Notes: generated by a model not told the origin, from the sequence alone. A stretch of 64,000 nt of DNA from Gp6-AA40 sp036274155 (GCA_036274155.1 DASUGH010000158.1:1-64000); one strand, 5' to 3'; shown: positions 35,140 through 44,774, counted from the first letter of the stretch. A program made the numbers and translations.

Positions 35140-35532
35140 ATGCCAAAACCCACACTGGACCGCCTGACGCGCCGCGAGCGCGAGATCATGGACGCGATCT
35201 TTGCCGGGGGAAACCGGGCCTCCGCCGAGGACATTCGCAGCCGGCTGATCGACTCGCCCAGCTACTCGGCGGTGCGGACGATGCTCACCAGGCTCGAGCA
35301 GAAGGGATACGTCCGCCACCACGCGCTGGGCAATCGCTACATCTACTCGGCCACCGCATCACCCGCCGCCGTGCAGCGGGCGGGGCTGCGGCGCTTTCTC
35401 GGCGTGTTCTTCGAAGGCTCGACCCGGAATCTCGTCACCTCCCTGCTCCGCAACGAGGAATGGTCGGACGAGGCGCTCGATGCCCTGCAGTCGGAAATCG
35501 ATCGCGTGCGCAAACAGAGGAGAAGGCCATGA
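35140..35532 (+). CDS. BlaI/MecI/CopY-family repressor
   Basis: 130 residues starting at ATG 35140. The winged-helix part (LTRREREIMDAIFAGGNRAS, SYSAVRTMLTRLEQKGYVRH, NRYIYSATASPAAVQRAGLR) is typical of Penicillinase_R, followed by the dimerising C-terminal helices (VTSLLRNEEWSDEALDALQS). It should repress its own promoter through the palindrome at 35092-35127 until cleaved by the partner metalloprotease. The stop codon overlaps the ATG of the M56 gene (ATGA at 35529-35532), so the two are translationally coupled. Confidence 0.9.
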   Translation: MPKPTLDRLTRREREIMDAIFAGGNRASAEDIRSRLIDSPSYSAVRTMLTRLEQKGYVRHHALGNRYIYSATASPAAVQRAGLRRFLGVFFEGSTRNLVTSLLRNEEWSDEALDALQSEIDRVRKQRRRP

Positions 35533-37367
35533 CCGACACACTGGCGACTACTGCGCTCGCGTTGAGCGCGTTTCCGCTCTCGATAGTCGTCAAGGCTACC
35601 GGCATCATGGCGGTCGCGCTGCTGGCGATGCGGGGCATGCGCCGGTCGCGCGCGTCGATGCGGCACCTGGTGCTCGCGTCGTCATTCGTGGCCACGCTCG
35701 TGTTCCCCGTCGTGGGGCTGATCGTCCCGGCGATCACGGTACCGGTCGAATCGTTCGTCACGCCATCAGCAGTGCTGCCGATCACGATCGCACCTGCAAA
35801 CGGTGCTGCCCCCGTCCCCGGCGCGGCTGCTCCATCAGCGGCCGTTACGCCAGAGAGCCACGCGTATCTTCTGTCACCCTCCGCCTGGCTCATTACCGGT
35901 TGGGCCGCCGCTGCCGTCGTGTGTCTGCTCCCGGTCCTCTTCACGCCGATTCGGCTGCGGCGACTCCGCCGAACGGCACAGCGTTGGCACGAGGCGGAGA
36001 ACGTCGCCCGCTCGCTCGGCGGCGATCGCAGCGTCGCAGTGCTCGTCCATGAGGAGGTGTCCGCTCCGGTGATCTGCGGCGTGGCGCGGCGGGCGATCGT
36101 GATGCCCACCGACGCGCTCCTGTGGAACGACGGGGAGATTCGGCGCGCGCTCGTCCACGAGCTGGAACACATTCGCCGCGTCGACTGGCCCGTGCACATC
36201 GTCACACGCATCGTCTGCGCGCTCTACTGGTTCCATCCGTTGATCTGGGTTGCGTGGCGGCGGCTCGGTCTCGAAGCGGAACGTGCTTGCGACGATGCGG
36301 TGTTGCGAATGGACGAACCAACCGCATACGCGCAGCAGCTCGTGACGCTCGCGAGGAGGCACGTGATGGCCAGGGCTATCCCCGCTCTCTCGATGGCTCC
36401 CGGGTCCGACCTGGCAGCACGCGTGACGGCGGTGCTCGACGCCACACAGGCGCGAGGGCGATTGGGGCTGGCGCGCGCATCAGTGGTCATCGCCACTGCG
36501 GTGTTGCTCACAGCAGCGGTTGCACCGCTTCGTGCCAAGGGCAGCCAGACGATACAAAGTCAAGCCGCTGACGCACCGGCCTTCGACGTCGCATCGATCA
36601 GGGAAAATACGTCGGGCGACCAGGGCCAGAGCATTCGCCGGCAGCCGGGCGGCCGCATCGTGACGAGCAACTACGCGTTGCGGTCTCTCATCCTGTCCGC
36701 CTACGGGCTCCAGCCGCAGCAATTGGTCGGCGGTCCCGACTGGATCGACTCGGCGCGCTACGACATCATCGCCCAGGCCTCGCGCGAGTTTCCCATTGCC
36801 GAGCCGGGAACTGTCGGCCCACCGCAGCTCATGATGCAGCGACTGCTGCAGGATCGCTTCAAGCTCGCCGTTCACACCGAAACGCGCGAGCTCCCAATCT
36901 ACGCGCTGACGACGGCACGCAGCGACGGGCGGCTCGGCCCGCAGATTAGAACGGCCGCGATCGACTGCCAGGCTGTCATGAGCGAGGCCCTGAAGAAGGC
37001 GCAAGGCGGCGTATCTCCGCCCACAGCGCCGCAGCGGGCGGACGGCGGGCCAGGATGCGGGATGAGATTCGATGGCCGTCGCGTCACCGCGGGCGGCACG
37101 TCGATGGCGGCACTGGCGAGGAACCTCGCCGGCCCGGTGGGCCGGCTCGTCGTGGACCGCACCGGACTCGCCGGCGGATTCGATTTCGATCTCGAGTTCA
37201 CGGCCGATCTGCCGGCGGCAGCTGCAGCCGGACTGCCGCCGCCCGACGCCAACGCGCCGTCAATCTTCACCGCGCTCCAGGAGCAGCTCGGCCTCAAGCT
37301 GGAGGCGACGCGCGCACCAGTGGAGGTGCTGGCGATCGACGGCGTCGAGAGACCTACGGAGAATTGA
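35529..37367 (+). CDS. M56 (BlaR1-type) membrane metalloprotease fused to a TIGR03435 domain
   Basis: 612 residues from ATG 35529. The M56 part (about 1-340) has N-terminal spans (VVKATGIMAVALLAMRGMRR, HLVLASSFVATLVFPVVGLI), a further span near 120-145, and the zinc motif H-E-L-E-H near 212 (RALVHELEHIRRVDWPVHIV). This is followed by the family's ACDDAVL acidic motif. After a last span (SVVIATAVLLTAAVAPLRAK) the outer C-terminal domain, about 350-610, is a full TIGR03435 domain (FDVASIRENTSGDQGQSIRR to GVERPTEN). In classical BlaR1 this position holds a beta-lactam-binding sensor, so TIGR03435 is probably the sensor here. Activation would cut the partner BlaI. Confidence 0.85.
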   Translation: MTDTLATTALALSAFPLSIVVKATGIMAVALLAMRGMRRSRASMRHLVLASSFVATLVFPVVGLIVPAITVPVESFVTPSAVLPITIAPANGAAPVPGAAAPSAAVTPESHAYLLSPSAWLITGWAAAAVVCLLPVLFTPIRLRRLRRTAQRWHEAENVARSLGGDRSVAVLVHEEVSAPVICGVARRAIVMPTDALLWNDGEIRRALVHELEHIRRVDWPVHIVTRIVCALYWFHPLIWVAWRRLGLEAERACDDAVLRMDEPTAYAQQLVTLARRHVMARAIPALSMAPGSDLAARVTAVLDATQARGRLGLARASVVIATAVLLTAAVAPLRAKGSQTIQSQAADAPAFDVASIRENTSGDQGQSIRRQPGGRIVTSNYALRSLILSAYGLQPQQLVGGPDWIDSARYDIIAQASREFPIAEPGTVGPPQLMMQRLLQDRFKLAVHTETRELPIYALTTARSDGRLGPQIRTAAIDCQAVMSEALKKAQGGVSPPTAPQRADGGPGCGMRFDGRRVTAGGTSMAALARNLAGPVGRLVVDRTGLAGGFDFDLEFTADLPAAAAAGLPPPDANAPSIFTALQEQLGLKLEATRAPVEVLAIDGVERPTEN

Positions 37368-37610
37368 GTCCGATCACAGTCAAAGGCCTCCTTCCATCGG
37401 GTTGCCCGAGCGCAGGAGCAGGTCGCGATCACAGCGACTCGCCATCGCCTTCATTCGGCGTCAAGAGGAGACGCGGGACTTCCTTGCGGGGCAGCTTGCA
37501 CCAAGTGGCATCGCGGTCGCTGCGGCACCGAGTGTCACACTTTGCGATTCTTTGACAGTTCTTTGACATCCGCACCGGAGGCGTACACTAGCCTCGTTTC
37601 ACAGGCCGTC

Positions 37611-39578
37611 ATGAACCGCTTGCGATATCGGCAGGTGTTCCTCTTCCTGGTGGTCCTGGTCCTGCCCACGGCGGCGATCATCATCCAGAGCCGGTACAAC
37701 GCGTCCCGTGAGCGGGAGAACGATGCGCAGGCGCGCGAGCTGGCGCGCCGCGAGCTGGCCGATCTGCGTAGACGGCGCGCGACCGAGATCGGCCAGGACA
37801 TCGTGACGCGGCTCGAGCGCATCAAGCTGCAGGAGATTGCCCGCGCGCCCTCCGGAGCCGCGACGGCCGCGACCGCATCCTCCGACTCCGCCGTTGCGTT
37901 CGTTGGTTGGGAAGGACGTGAAGGGCTGATCTGGCCCTGGAACGTCGCGCATTCCCACAACGGAGGCGCGAGCCGCGAGGAATCGGAGTTTACGCGCAAG
38001 CGCCAGGCCGGCGAGCGCGCGGAATTGGCCGAGCAGAATTATTCGCGAGCCGCCGCGTTCTACCGCGAAGCGCTCGGAAATGCCAGAACCGACGCCGAGC
38101 GGGCCTCCGCCAGCCTTCCGCTCGCCAATGTCCTGGCGCGGGCGGGCGCGCAGGCTGAGGCGGCGCGTGTCTATCGCGGCCTGTTGAAGCTTCCCTCGAG
38201 CGTCACCGACGACCAGGGACTGTCCTTCGCCTCTTATGCCGCCCTGAGGTTGTCGGAGTCGCACGCCGCCGAGGCTCTGGCGCGCGTGAATCTCGACCTG
38301 GAATCGGCCGCTCTCTTGTCACCGGCGCAGGCGTACCGCTGGCGATCCGTGCTGGAGTCGATGGAACGGTCAGGCGACGCGGCTGTACGTTTGGCTGCAG
38401 CAGGCGCGTCCGCGCGGCTCGCAAAGCGCATTGCCGACGTAGAGGACGCCCTCCAGGTGCAGCAGCATTTTCGCGACCTGCGCGTCACAGCGGACTCGTG
38501 GCAGCCGTACGCGGGCCGCGACCGGTGGTGGATCGGCAAGGCGCCTACAGGAGCAGCTTCCCGGCCGCTCGTTCTGGCGGTTCGCGTCGAGGAAATTCTC
38601 CGGAGCGTCGAGACTGAGCGGCAGGCGCGGCATGAGCCCTCATTTCAGCTGGTGACCGACGGCGTCTCGGGCGAATCGCTGGGCGAGCACCTGCCAGGCA
38701 TGCGTGTCGCCCTCGGACCTGAAATCACGAAGGCGGTCGCCGCGCCGGGCGCCGGCCGATCGTTCTATGGGCTCTCCCTCTTTCTCGTCGTGACGCTGAC
38801 CTTCGTTGGCGCCTTCTTCCTGTGGCGCGACACGCGCCGCGAGAGCCGGCTCGCGGAGCTGCGATCGCAGTTCGTCTCCAGCGTCTCTCACGAATTGAAG
38901 ACCCCGCTGACCTCCATCCGGATGTTCGCGGAGTCGCTGCAGATGGACGACGAGTCGGGGACGGGCGATCCGAAGGAGCGGGCCGAATACCTGGAGACGA
39001 TCGTCTGCGAGAGCGAACGTCTCACCAGACTGCTCAACAACGTGCTGGACTTCTCCCGCATCGAGCGCGGTCAGAAGAATTACCACCTGCAATCGGAGGA
39101 ATTGCCGGGTGTGGTCGACGCCGCCGTGCGCACGATGCGGTTTCCTCTGGCCGAACAGGGCTTCGACCTCCGCGTGGACATCTGCGATGACCTTCCCTCT
39201 CTCAGGCTGGATCGCGACGCGATCGAGCAGGCCATTCTCAACCTGCTCAACAATGCGATGAAGTACTCGGGAAAAAGCCGGGAGATCGGCCTGCGGCTTT
39301 CACGCCGGAATGGCAGCGCGCTGATCCAGGTCGCTGACCAGGGCATCGGCATCCCGGCTGGCGAGCAGCGCCGCATCTTCGACAAGTTCTACCGCGTCCC
39401 CTCCAAGGAGAACAACGCCATCTCGGGAACCGGCCTCGGTCTGGCGCTGGTCGCGCACATTGCCGACGCCCACGGCGGAACGGTCGAAGTCGAGAGCGCC
39501 CCCGGGAAGGGGAGCACGTTCTCCATCGCGCTGCCTCTGCCTCGCGAGCCGGCACCGGATGGAGGCGCCGCGGTATGA
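37611..39578 (+). CDS. Membrane sensor histidine kinase
   Basis: 655 residues from ATG 37611; an upstream in-frame start at 37542 overlaps the likely promoter (TTGACA at 37563-37568). The first span (QVFLFLVVLVLPTAAIIIQS, about 8-27) and the second (LSLFLVVTLTFVGAFFLW, about 386-405) enclose a periplasmic region of about 355 residues that is helical and TPR-like (RAAAFYREALGNARTDAERA). The H-box His in SSVSHELKTPLTSIRMFAES is near 427. N, G1 and G2 boxes (ILNLLNNAMKYSG, DQGIGIPAGEQRRIFDKFYR, GTGLGLALVAHIADAHGGTV) are intact, so it is an active HisKA kinase. It is coupled to the OmpR-type regulator by an ATGA overlap. Confidence 0.9.
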   Translation: MNRLRYRQVFLFLVVLVLPTAAIIIQSRYNASRERENDAQARELARRELADLRRRRATEIGQDIVTRLERIKLQEIARAPSGAATAATASSDSAVAFVGWEGREGLIWPWNVAHSHNGGASREESEFTRKRQAGERAELAEQNYSRAAAFYREALGNARTDAERASASLPLANVLARAGAQAEAARVYRGLLKLPSSVTDDQGLSFASYAALRLSESHAAEALARVNLDLESAALLSPAQAYRWRSVLESMERSGDAAVRLAAAGASARLAKRIADVEDALQVQQHFRDLRVTADSWQPYAGRDRWWIGKAPTGAASRPLVLAVRVEEILRSVETERQARHEPSFQLVTDGVSGESLGEHLPGMRVALGPEITKAVAAPGAGRSFYGLSLFLVVTLTFVGAFFLWRDTRRESRLAELRSQFVSSVSHELKTPLTSIRMFAESLQMDDESGTGDPKERAEYLETIVCESERLTRLLNNVLDFSRIERGQKNYHLQSEELPGVVDAAVRTMRFPLAEQGFDLRVDICDDLPSLRLDRDAIEQAILNLLNNAMKYSGKSREIGLRLSRRNGSALIQVADQGIGIPAGEQRRIFDKFYRVPSKENNAISGTGLGLALVAHIADAHGGTVEVESAPGKGSTFSIALPLPREPAPDGGAAV

Positions 39579-40258
39579 GCCGGGTGCTGATCGTCGAAGA
39601 CGACCCGATGATCCTGCGCGGGCTGCGGGACAACCTCGCGAAGAAGGAGTACGACGTGATCACGGCGTCGGACGGCGAGGAGGGCTATCGCCTCGCGCTC
39701 TCGGGCAAGCCGGATCTGATCATCCTCGACCTGATGCTGCCGAACATGAACGGCCTCGAGATCTGCCAGAAGCTGCGCGCGGACGGCTCGTCCGTGCCGA
39801 TTCTGATGCTGACGGCGCGAGGGGAGGAGTCGGACCGGGTGCTCGGTCTGGACCTCGGCGCCGACGACTACGTGACCAAGCCGTTTTCGATCCGCGAGCT
39901 GCTCGCCCGCGTGCGGGCGCGGCTGCGCAGCGCCCAGACGGGCGACACGCTTCCCGACGAGCTGCGCTTCGACGACGTGGTGGTGGATTTCAAACGGTTC
40001 GAGGCGACGCGGTGCGGCTCGCCGCTCGAGATGACGAAGAAGGAGTTCGCGATTCTGCGCCTGCTCGCGGCGAGAGTCGGCGAGGTCGTTTCGCGCGAGG
40101 ACCTGCTGAACGATGTCTGGGGCTACGAGAATTATCCCAGCACCAGAACGATCGACACGCACATCGGATGGCTGCGCGCCAAGCTCGAATCCAATCCCGC
40201 TTCGCCGAAGCGCCTGATTACCGTCCACGGAGTCGGCTACAAATTGACGATTCCTTGA
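39575..40258 (+). CDS. OmpR/PhoB-type response regulator
   Basis: 227 residues. The receiver (1-120) has the acidic pair in VEDDP, phosphoacceptor Asp52 (LIILDLMLPN) and Lys102 (YVTKPFS). The C-terminal winged helix (about 130-227) ends with the recognition helix and wing of Trans_reg_C (EVVSREDLLNDVWGYENYPS, TIDTHIGWLRAKLE, RLITVHGVGYKLTIP). The overlap with the histidine kinase gene marks it as the cognate partner. The receiver DNA is very like that of the next gene (39858-39902 against 40599-40643). Confidence 0.9.
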   Translation: MSRVLIVEDDPMILRGLRDNLAKKEYDVITASDGEEGYRLALSGKPDLIILDLMLPNMNGLEICQKLRADGSSVPILMLTARGEESDRVLGLDLGADDYVTKPFSIRELLARVRARLRSAQTGDTLPDELRFDDVVVDFKRFEATRCGSPLEMTKKEFAILRLLAARVGEVVSREDLLNDVWGYENYPSTRTIDTHIGWLRAKLESNPASPKRLITVHGVGYKLTIP

Positions 40259-40315
40259 CATTTGCTTCGACGCGCGTTGACACCGCGCGCGCCGGACCGC
40301 CCTACAGTGGCAGTC

Positions 40316-41413
40316 ATGAATTGCATCGTCGTGATCGAGGACGACGCCTCCATCCGCCGCGGTCTGGCAGACAGCCTCCGGAAGCAGTCCTACGACGTGC
40401 TCACTGCCGCCGACGGCGAGGAGGGCTGCCGTCTCGTGCGGGACAACCCGCCGGATCTGGTCATCCTCGATCTGATGCTCCCTGGCATGAGCGGCTACGA
40501 CGTGTGCCGCGAGCTTCGCGGGCATGGCCTCGCCACCCCGATTCTGATGCTGACCGCCCAGAGTCACGAGGCCGATCGCGTGCAGGGATTCGACTCCGGC
40601 GCCGACGACTACGTGACCAAGCCGTTCTCGATTCGCGAGCTGATCGGACGGGTGGGCGCCATCCTGCGCCGCTCGGAAGGCCGCCTGGATCTCGCCAATC
40701 AGAAGGAGCTCGACGACGCCCGACGCATTCAGCAGCAGCTCATGCCGAAGGAGATCCCTCGAATCTCCGGCTTGCGGATTGCCGGGTCGTGGCGCCCCGC
40801 GCGGATCGCCGCCGGCGACTACTTCGACGCCCTGAGGCTCGACGCCGAGACCGTCGCCGTCTGCATCGCCGATGTGTCCGGCAAAGGCATGCCCGCCGCC
40901 ATGATGATGGCGAACCTGCAGGCCGCCGTGAAGACCTGTGTCGCGTATCGCATGCGACCGCGGGAGCTGTGCGAGCGTGTCAACCGCGTGATGTGCGCCA
41001 ACCTCGCCGGGCAGGGCTTCATCACGTTCTTCTACGCCGAGGTGACGCGCGACCGTCTCGCTTACTGCAACGCCGGTCACAATCCTCCGTTGGCGCAGCT
41101 GCACGGCTCGCCGGCGACATCCCGTCTATCTGCCGGCGGCATGGTCCTCGGCGTTGTTGCCGACTCGCCTTATGAGGAAGAGGGCGTTCATCTGACGTCC
41201 GGCGACTGCGTGCTGCTGTACACCGACGGCGTCACCGAGAGCCGCGACGCGAGCGGCGAGGAGTTCGGCGAAGACCGTCTCGCGCGTGTCGTGCAGCGGC
41301 TTCGTGGCAGCGAGGCGGCAGTCCTGACCGACGCCGTTCTCAGCGCGGCCGCCGAGTTCAGCCACAACCATTTCCACGACGACCTCACCGTCGTCGCCGT
41401 CTCCGTCGACTGA
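40316..41413 (+). CDS. Response regulator with PP2C/SpoIIE-type phosphatase domain (RsbU-like)
   Basis: 365 residues from ATG 40316; the upstream frame to 40262 lacks a ribosome site. The receiver (1-118) has Asp52 and 'YVTKPFS'. A short coiled linker (ELDDARRIQQQLMPKEIPRI) leads to a PP2C domain (about 140-365) with its metal-binding acids in AAGDYFDA, IADVSGKGM, LYTDGVTESR and HDDLTVVAV. Such proteins dephosphorylate anti-sigma-factor antagonists when the receiver is phosphorylated. No anti-sigma or STAS partner gene is adjacent. It stands 57 bases after the OmpR gene with a possible TTGACA at 40278-40283, so it may have its own promoter. Confidence 0.9.
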   Translation: MNCIVVIEDDASIRRGLADSLRKQSYDVLTAADGEEGCRLVRDNPPDLVILDLMLPGMSGYDVCRELRGHGLATPILMLTAQSHEADRVQGFDSGADDYVTKPFSIRELIGRVGAILRRSEGRLDLANQKELDDARRIQQQLMPKEIPRISGLRIAGSWRPARIAAGDYFDALRLDAETVAVCIADVSGKGMPAAMMMANLQAAVKTCVAYRMRPRELCERVNRVMCANLAGQGFITFFYAEVTRDRLAYCNAGHNPPLAQLHGSPATSRLSAGGMVLGVVADSPYEEEGVHLTSGDCVLLYTDGVTESRDASGEEFGEDRLARVVQRLRGSEAAVLTDAVLSAAAEFSHNHFHDDLTVVAVSVD

Positions 41414-41422
41414 GGAGGATGT

Positions 41423-44400
41423 ATGCGTAGGCTCGTGGCTCTCATCACGGCACTGCTTCTCGTGAGCACCGCCACGCTCATCGTCGCGCAGAGAGTCACG
41501 GGCGACGATCTCTTCCAGCAGGCTCTGGATCAGGAACGCGGCAGGCGCGACATCCCCGCGGCGATCAGGATTTACGAACGCATCCTGAAGGAATTCCCGG
41601 CGAACCGGGCGCTCATGGCCAGGACGCTCGCGCAGCTGGGTGACTGTTACGAGAAGCTCGGGCAGTCGAGGGCGCAGGAGTACTACCAGCAGGTCATCGC
41701 GAAATATCCCGAACAGACGGAGATGGTCGGCAAGGCCAGAGCGCGCCTGGCCAGCCTCGCCGGCGTTCCAGCCAGCCCGCTGCCGTCCACGCGATTGGAG
41801 TTCGTGCTGCCGGCGGGAACGAATCTGCAACATGTGTTTCGGAACGGCGTGGACATCTCACCCGACGGTAAGCGGATGGCGTTCGTGGCGAGCGCCAGCC
41901 TCGACACCGGCTTCGCGGCACCGCAGCCGCGGCGAATGATCTACGTGAAGTCCACCGATGACTTCAGCCAGACCACCGCGGTTCCCGGTACAGAAAGCGG
42001 CTATAACCCCTTTTTCTCGCCGGACGGCGAATGGCTCGGGTTCTTTGCAGGCCCGGCCGTCGGTAACCCCAACAATCCTCGCCTGCCGATTCAACTCAAG
42101 AAGGTGCAGCTTTCCGGAGGGACGCCCATCGTCCTCACGACCCTCACAATCCATCCGAACAAGTTGACGGCAGACAACTTTGGCGCCACGTGGGGCGCCG
42201 ATGGAACCATCGTCATAGGAAGCTTTCAGGACGGGCTGCAATGGATTCCGCAGGAAGGCGGCGACTTGAAGCCGTTGACGCATCTGGACGCCGGCGCAAA
42301 CGAAGTGAGCCATCGGCTTCCACATTTCCTGCCTGATGGAAGCGGCGTCCTCTTCACCGTGCTGCACGACAATCCCCATTTCATCGCTCGCCCGCAGATC
42401 TGGATTGCCCCGAAGAACGGCAAGCCGAAGCTGGTCGTCGAGGACGGGACGGATGCGAGGGTCGCCAACAACCGGCTGATCTTTGCGCGCCGCGGGAAGC
42501 TCTTTTCTATGGCATTCGACCCGCGAACGCTCGCCACGAGCGGCTCTCCGGTCGCGGTGATCGATGACGGGGTCGTGCACAGCGACATCTTCAACGTGAT
42601 TGGCGCACGCACTGGCGCCGCGCAGTTCAGCGTCTCGCAGAACGGGGCGCTGATGTACGCCGTCGGTTCTGTCGAGCCTCCTTTGCAGCGCCCCGTTGCC
42701 TGGATCGACAGGAACGGCGTTGAAGCGCCTCTCGAGATACCGGCCAGGGAGTACGTCTATGCGCGAGTATCGCCCGATGGCAGATACATCTCGCTCGGCT
42801 CCCGTGACGGTCTCTGGGTCTATGACACGGTCTCGAAGGGGCTCGAGAACCAACTGACGGACGCGACGGATGCGCCGGAATGGTCGCCAGACGGCACGCG
42901 CCTGGCCTTCTCGCTGAGCCTGGCTAACGCGACATTTGTGAAGGACGTCGGCTCATCGAACCCCCCGAAACGGGTTGCGGCGGGTTACTCCTTTCCCACC
43001 TGGATGCCCGGTGGACGCGAGCTCGCGGTGCAACGTGAGACTGGCGGCAGAAGGGAAATCGCGATCGTCGCGGTCGATCAGCCCGGGAAGATTCGGCCTC
43101 TTCTCTCCGACCCCGGGCACAATTACAGCTATCCAACCTTCTCGCCCGACGGACGATGGCTGGCATATTGTTCCGACGAATCGGGAAGCAATCAGGTGTA
43201 CGTGCAGCCCTATCCCGGCCCAGGCCCGCGTGTGCGGATCTCGCCGGACTCTTTCATCGAGATCGAAGGGAAGACCCTGCCCCTGCCCCGGCCCGCGGAT
43301 GCTCCGGTCTGGGCCCGTGACGGCAGCCAGAGGCTGTTTTACAACCTCCTTCCCGGCTCCGGTGTGACGATGTCCGTGGCGTTTCGGGTCACCGACGGAC
43401 AGTTCATTCCTGACACGCCGACCGAGAACTTCCGCGCCGTCTTCAACAACCCCGTCTTTACGCGTGGGTGGGATGCGGCCCCCGACGGGCGCTTCGTCAT
43501 CATCAAGCTGCCGCCTCCCGACCAGGCACAGGAGCGGCAGCGCGCTGTGTTTCCTTCCAGCCTGGTACTGATGGCCCCGAGCGCGCAAAGAATCAGGCTC
43601 GGACCGGGATCTGGCTCATCCACTGCTGCGTCCAGCCGCAACATCACGACCGACACCCGCCTTCGATGGTGGGATCCCATAGGGCAAACCGCGGCTGCGA
43701 CACCGGCAGGCGAATATTTCATGCCGGAGCTCTCTCGCGATGGGAAGTGGGTGGCATTCACCCGCGGCACTCCTCGTAAGGTCTGGAAGATCGAGCTCGC
43801 GACAGGCACTCTGCAGCGCGTGACCGTTCCCGCAAACGATTTCGCGTTTGCGAACCCGCGATGGTCGCCTGACGGCACGAGGATCGCTGCCCAAAGATCG
43901 GACGGCATGTTTATGCTGATCTCGGGGTCAAGTGCCTTCTCAGCGTTCGGGAGCGGCGAAACATCGAGGACTCTGTCGGACTGGTCTCCCGACGGCCGCT
44001 ATCTGGTCTACGTTACGAATGGCGACGTGTTTGCCCTGCCGCTTTCCGCCGACCAGGCGGCCGGCCGCAACCCGATCACATCGATTTCGTTTGACAAACC
44101 GCTGCAGATCACCGGCGGCAAACCACTGCAGATCACATCGACTCCTTTTGCGGAAAGCGATGCCCGCATATCGACCGATGGGCGCTGGATCGCGTACGTG
44201 GCGAACGAGCGAGGCCGGAAGGAGATCTACGTCTCGTCTTTCCCCCAACCGGGAAACAGAGTGCAGGTATCCAGGGAAGGCGGCATTCAGCCGCGATGGG
44301 CCGATGGCGGCCGTCGGTTGATGTACTTCGAGCCGACGACGCCGGGGGGCCGGTATCTCTCGGTTTCGATCGCGGCCACAGGCAGTCAGCCCGAGGTGGG

Positions 44401-44587
44401 CGCTCCGCAGCCGTTCGGACCCCAACCAGAGTCCGGCTACTCTGGGCTGATGGAGCGGGAGTACACGTTCAACATTGGACCTGAGGGGCGACTATTGATG
44501 CAGTGCGGAACGCCGGCTTGCCTCGCCAGTGAAGGGCCACTTACCGGGCCCGAGAAAGGAAGGAATTCAATCCCGCCGGCACGATAG
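41423..44587 (+). CDS. Large exported TPR-PD40/TolB-like propeller protein
   Basis: 1054 residues. A signal peptide (RLVALITALLLVSTATLIVA) is followed by a TPR-like N-terminal segment (residues about 27-110: YERILKEFPANRALMARTLA, GDCYEKLGQSRAQEYYQQVI). About 900 residues of PD40 repeats follow (ISPDGKRMAFVASASLDTGF, FSPDGEWLGFF, WSPDGTRLAFSLS, FSPDGRWLAYCSDE, WSPDGRYLVYVTNGDVFALP). Two propellers seem present, with a Ser-rich linker near 735. It starts 10 bases after the RR-phosphatase gene, so it belongs to the signalling operon. It likely acts as a periplasmic sensor or scaffold like the outer part of the propeller kinases, but without a kinase. Confidence 0.85.
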   Translation: MRRLVALITALLLVSTATLIVAQRVTGDDLFQQALDQERGRRDIPAAIRIYERILKEFPANRALMARTLAQLGDCYEKLGQSRAQEYYQQVIAKYPEQTEMVGKARARLASLAGVPASPLPSTRLEFVLPAGTNLQHVFRNGVDISPDGKRMAFVASASLDTGFAAPQPRRMIYVKSTDDFSQTTAVPGTESGYNPFFSPDGEWLGFFAGPAVGNPNNPRLPIQLKKVQLSGGTPIVLTTLTIHPNKLTADNFGATWGADGTIVIGSFQDGLQWIPQEGGDLKPLTHLDAGANEVSHRLPHFLPDGSGVLFTVLHDNPHFIARPQIWIAPKNGKPKLVVEDGTDARVANNRLIFARRGKLFSMAFDPRTLATSGSPVAVIDDGVVHSDIFNVIGARTGAAQFSVSQNGALMYAVGSVEPPLQRPVAWIDRNGVEAPLEIPAREYVYARVSPDGRYISLGSRDGLWVYDTVSKGLENQLTDATDAPEWSPDGTRLAFSLSLANATFVKDVGSSNPPKRVAAGYSFPTWMPGGRELAVQRETGGRREIAIVAVDQPGKIRPLLSDPGHNYSYPTFSPDGRWLAYCSDESGSNQVYVQPYPGPGPRVRISPDSFIEIEGKTLPLPRPADAPVWARDGSQRLFYNLLPGSGVTMSVAFRVTDGQFIPDTPTENFRAVFNNPVFTRGWDAAPDGRFVIIKLPPPDQAQERQRAVFPSSLVLMAPSAQRIRLGPGSGSSTAASSRNITTDTRLRWWDPIGQTAAATPAGEYFMPELSRDGKWVAFTRGTPRKVWKIELATGTLQRVTVPANDFAFANPRWSPDGTRIAAQRSDGMFMLISGSSAFSAFGSGETSRTLSDWSPDGRYLVYVTNGDVFALPLSADQAAGRNPITSISFDKPLQITGGKPLQITSTPFAESDARISTDGRWIAYVANERGRKEIYVSSFPQPGNRVQVSREGGIQPRWADGGRRLMYFEPTTPGGRYLSVSIAATGSQPEVGAPQPFGPQPESGYSGLMEREYTFNIGPEGRLLMQCGTPACLASEGPLTGPEKGRNSIPPAR

Positions 44588-44716
44588 CCTCCCGCAGCCG
44601 GCTGAGGCGGAGCATTCGGGGAGCGATAATCCGCTACGTGTCCCGATTCCTCGATAGCGATCGCACCGTATGTCGCCAGGAGCATGCAGACTCACATCGG
44701 TTATCGATGGAATGAC

Positions 44717-44766
44717 TTGACACCTCTGTCGGTAAAGGCACACTATTCCCATCGCCTGACGATGGG
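44717..44766 (+). promoter_or_regulatory. Promoter and inverted repeat upstream of the PadR gene
   Basis: TTGACA (44717-44722), 18 bases, CACTAT (44741-44746). Immediately downstream is a perfect inverted repeat CCCATCG (44748-44754) / CGATGGG (44760-44766) with a 5-base loop, just before the purine-rich ribosome site and ATG at 44775. It fits a PadR operator or a leader hairpin. Confidence 0.55.
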
Positions 44767-44774
44767 AGAGAGGG

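Noticed and set aside
41858..42853. 331-codon minus-strand frame opposite the PD40 protein
   Set aside because: Antisense of clear WSPDG-type repeats.
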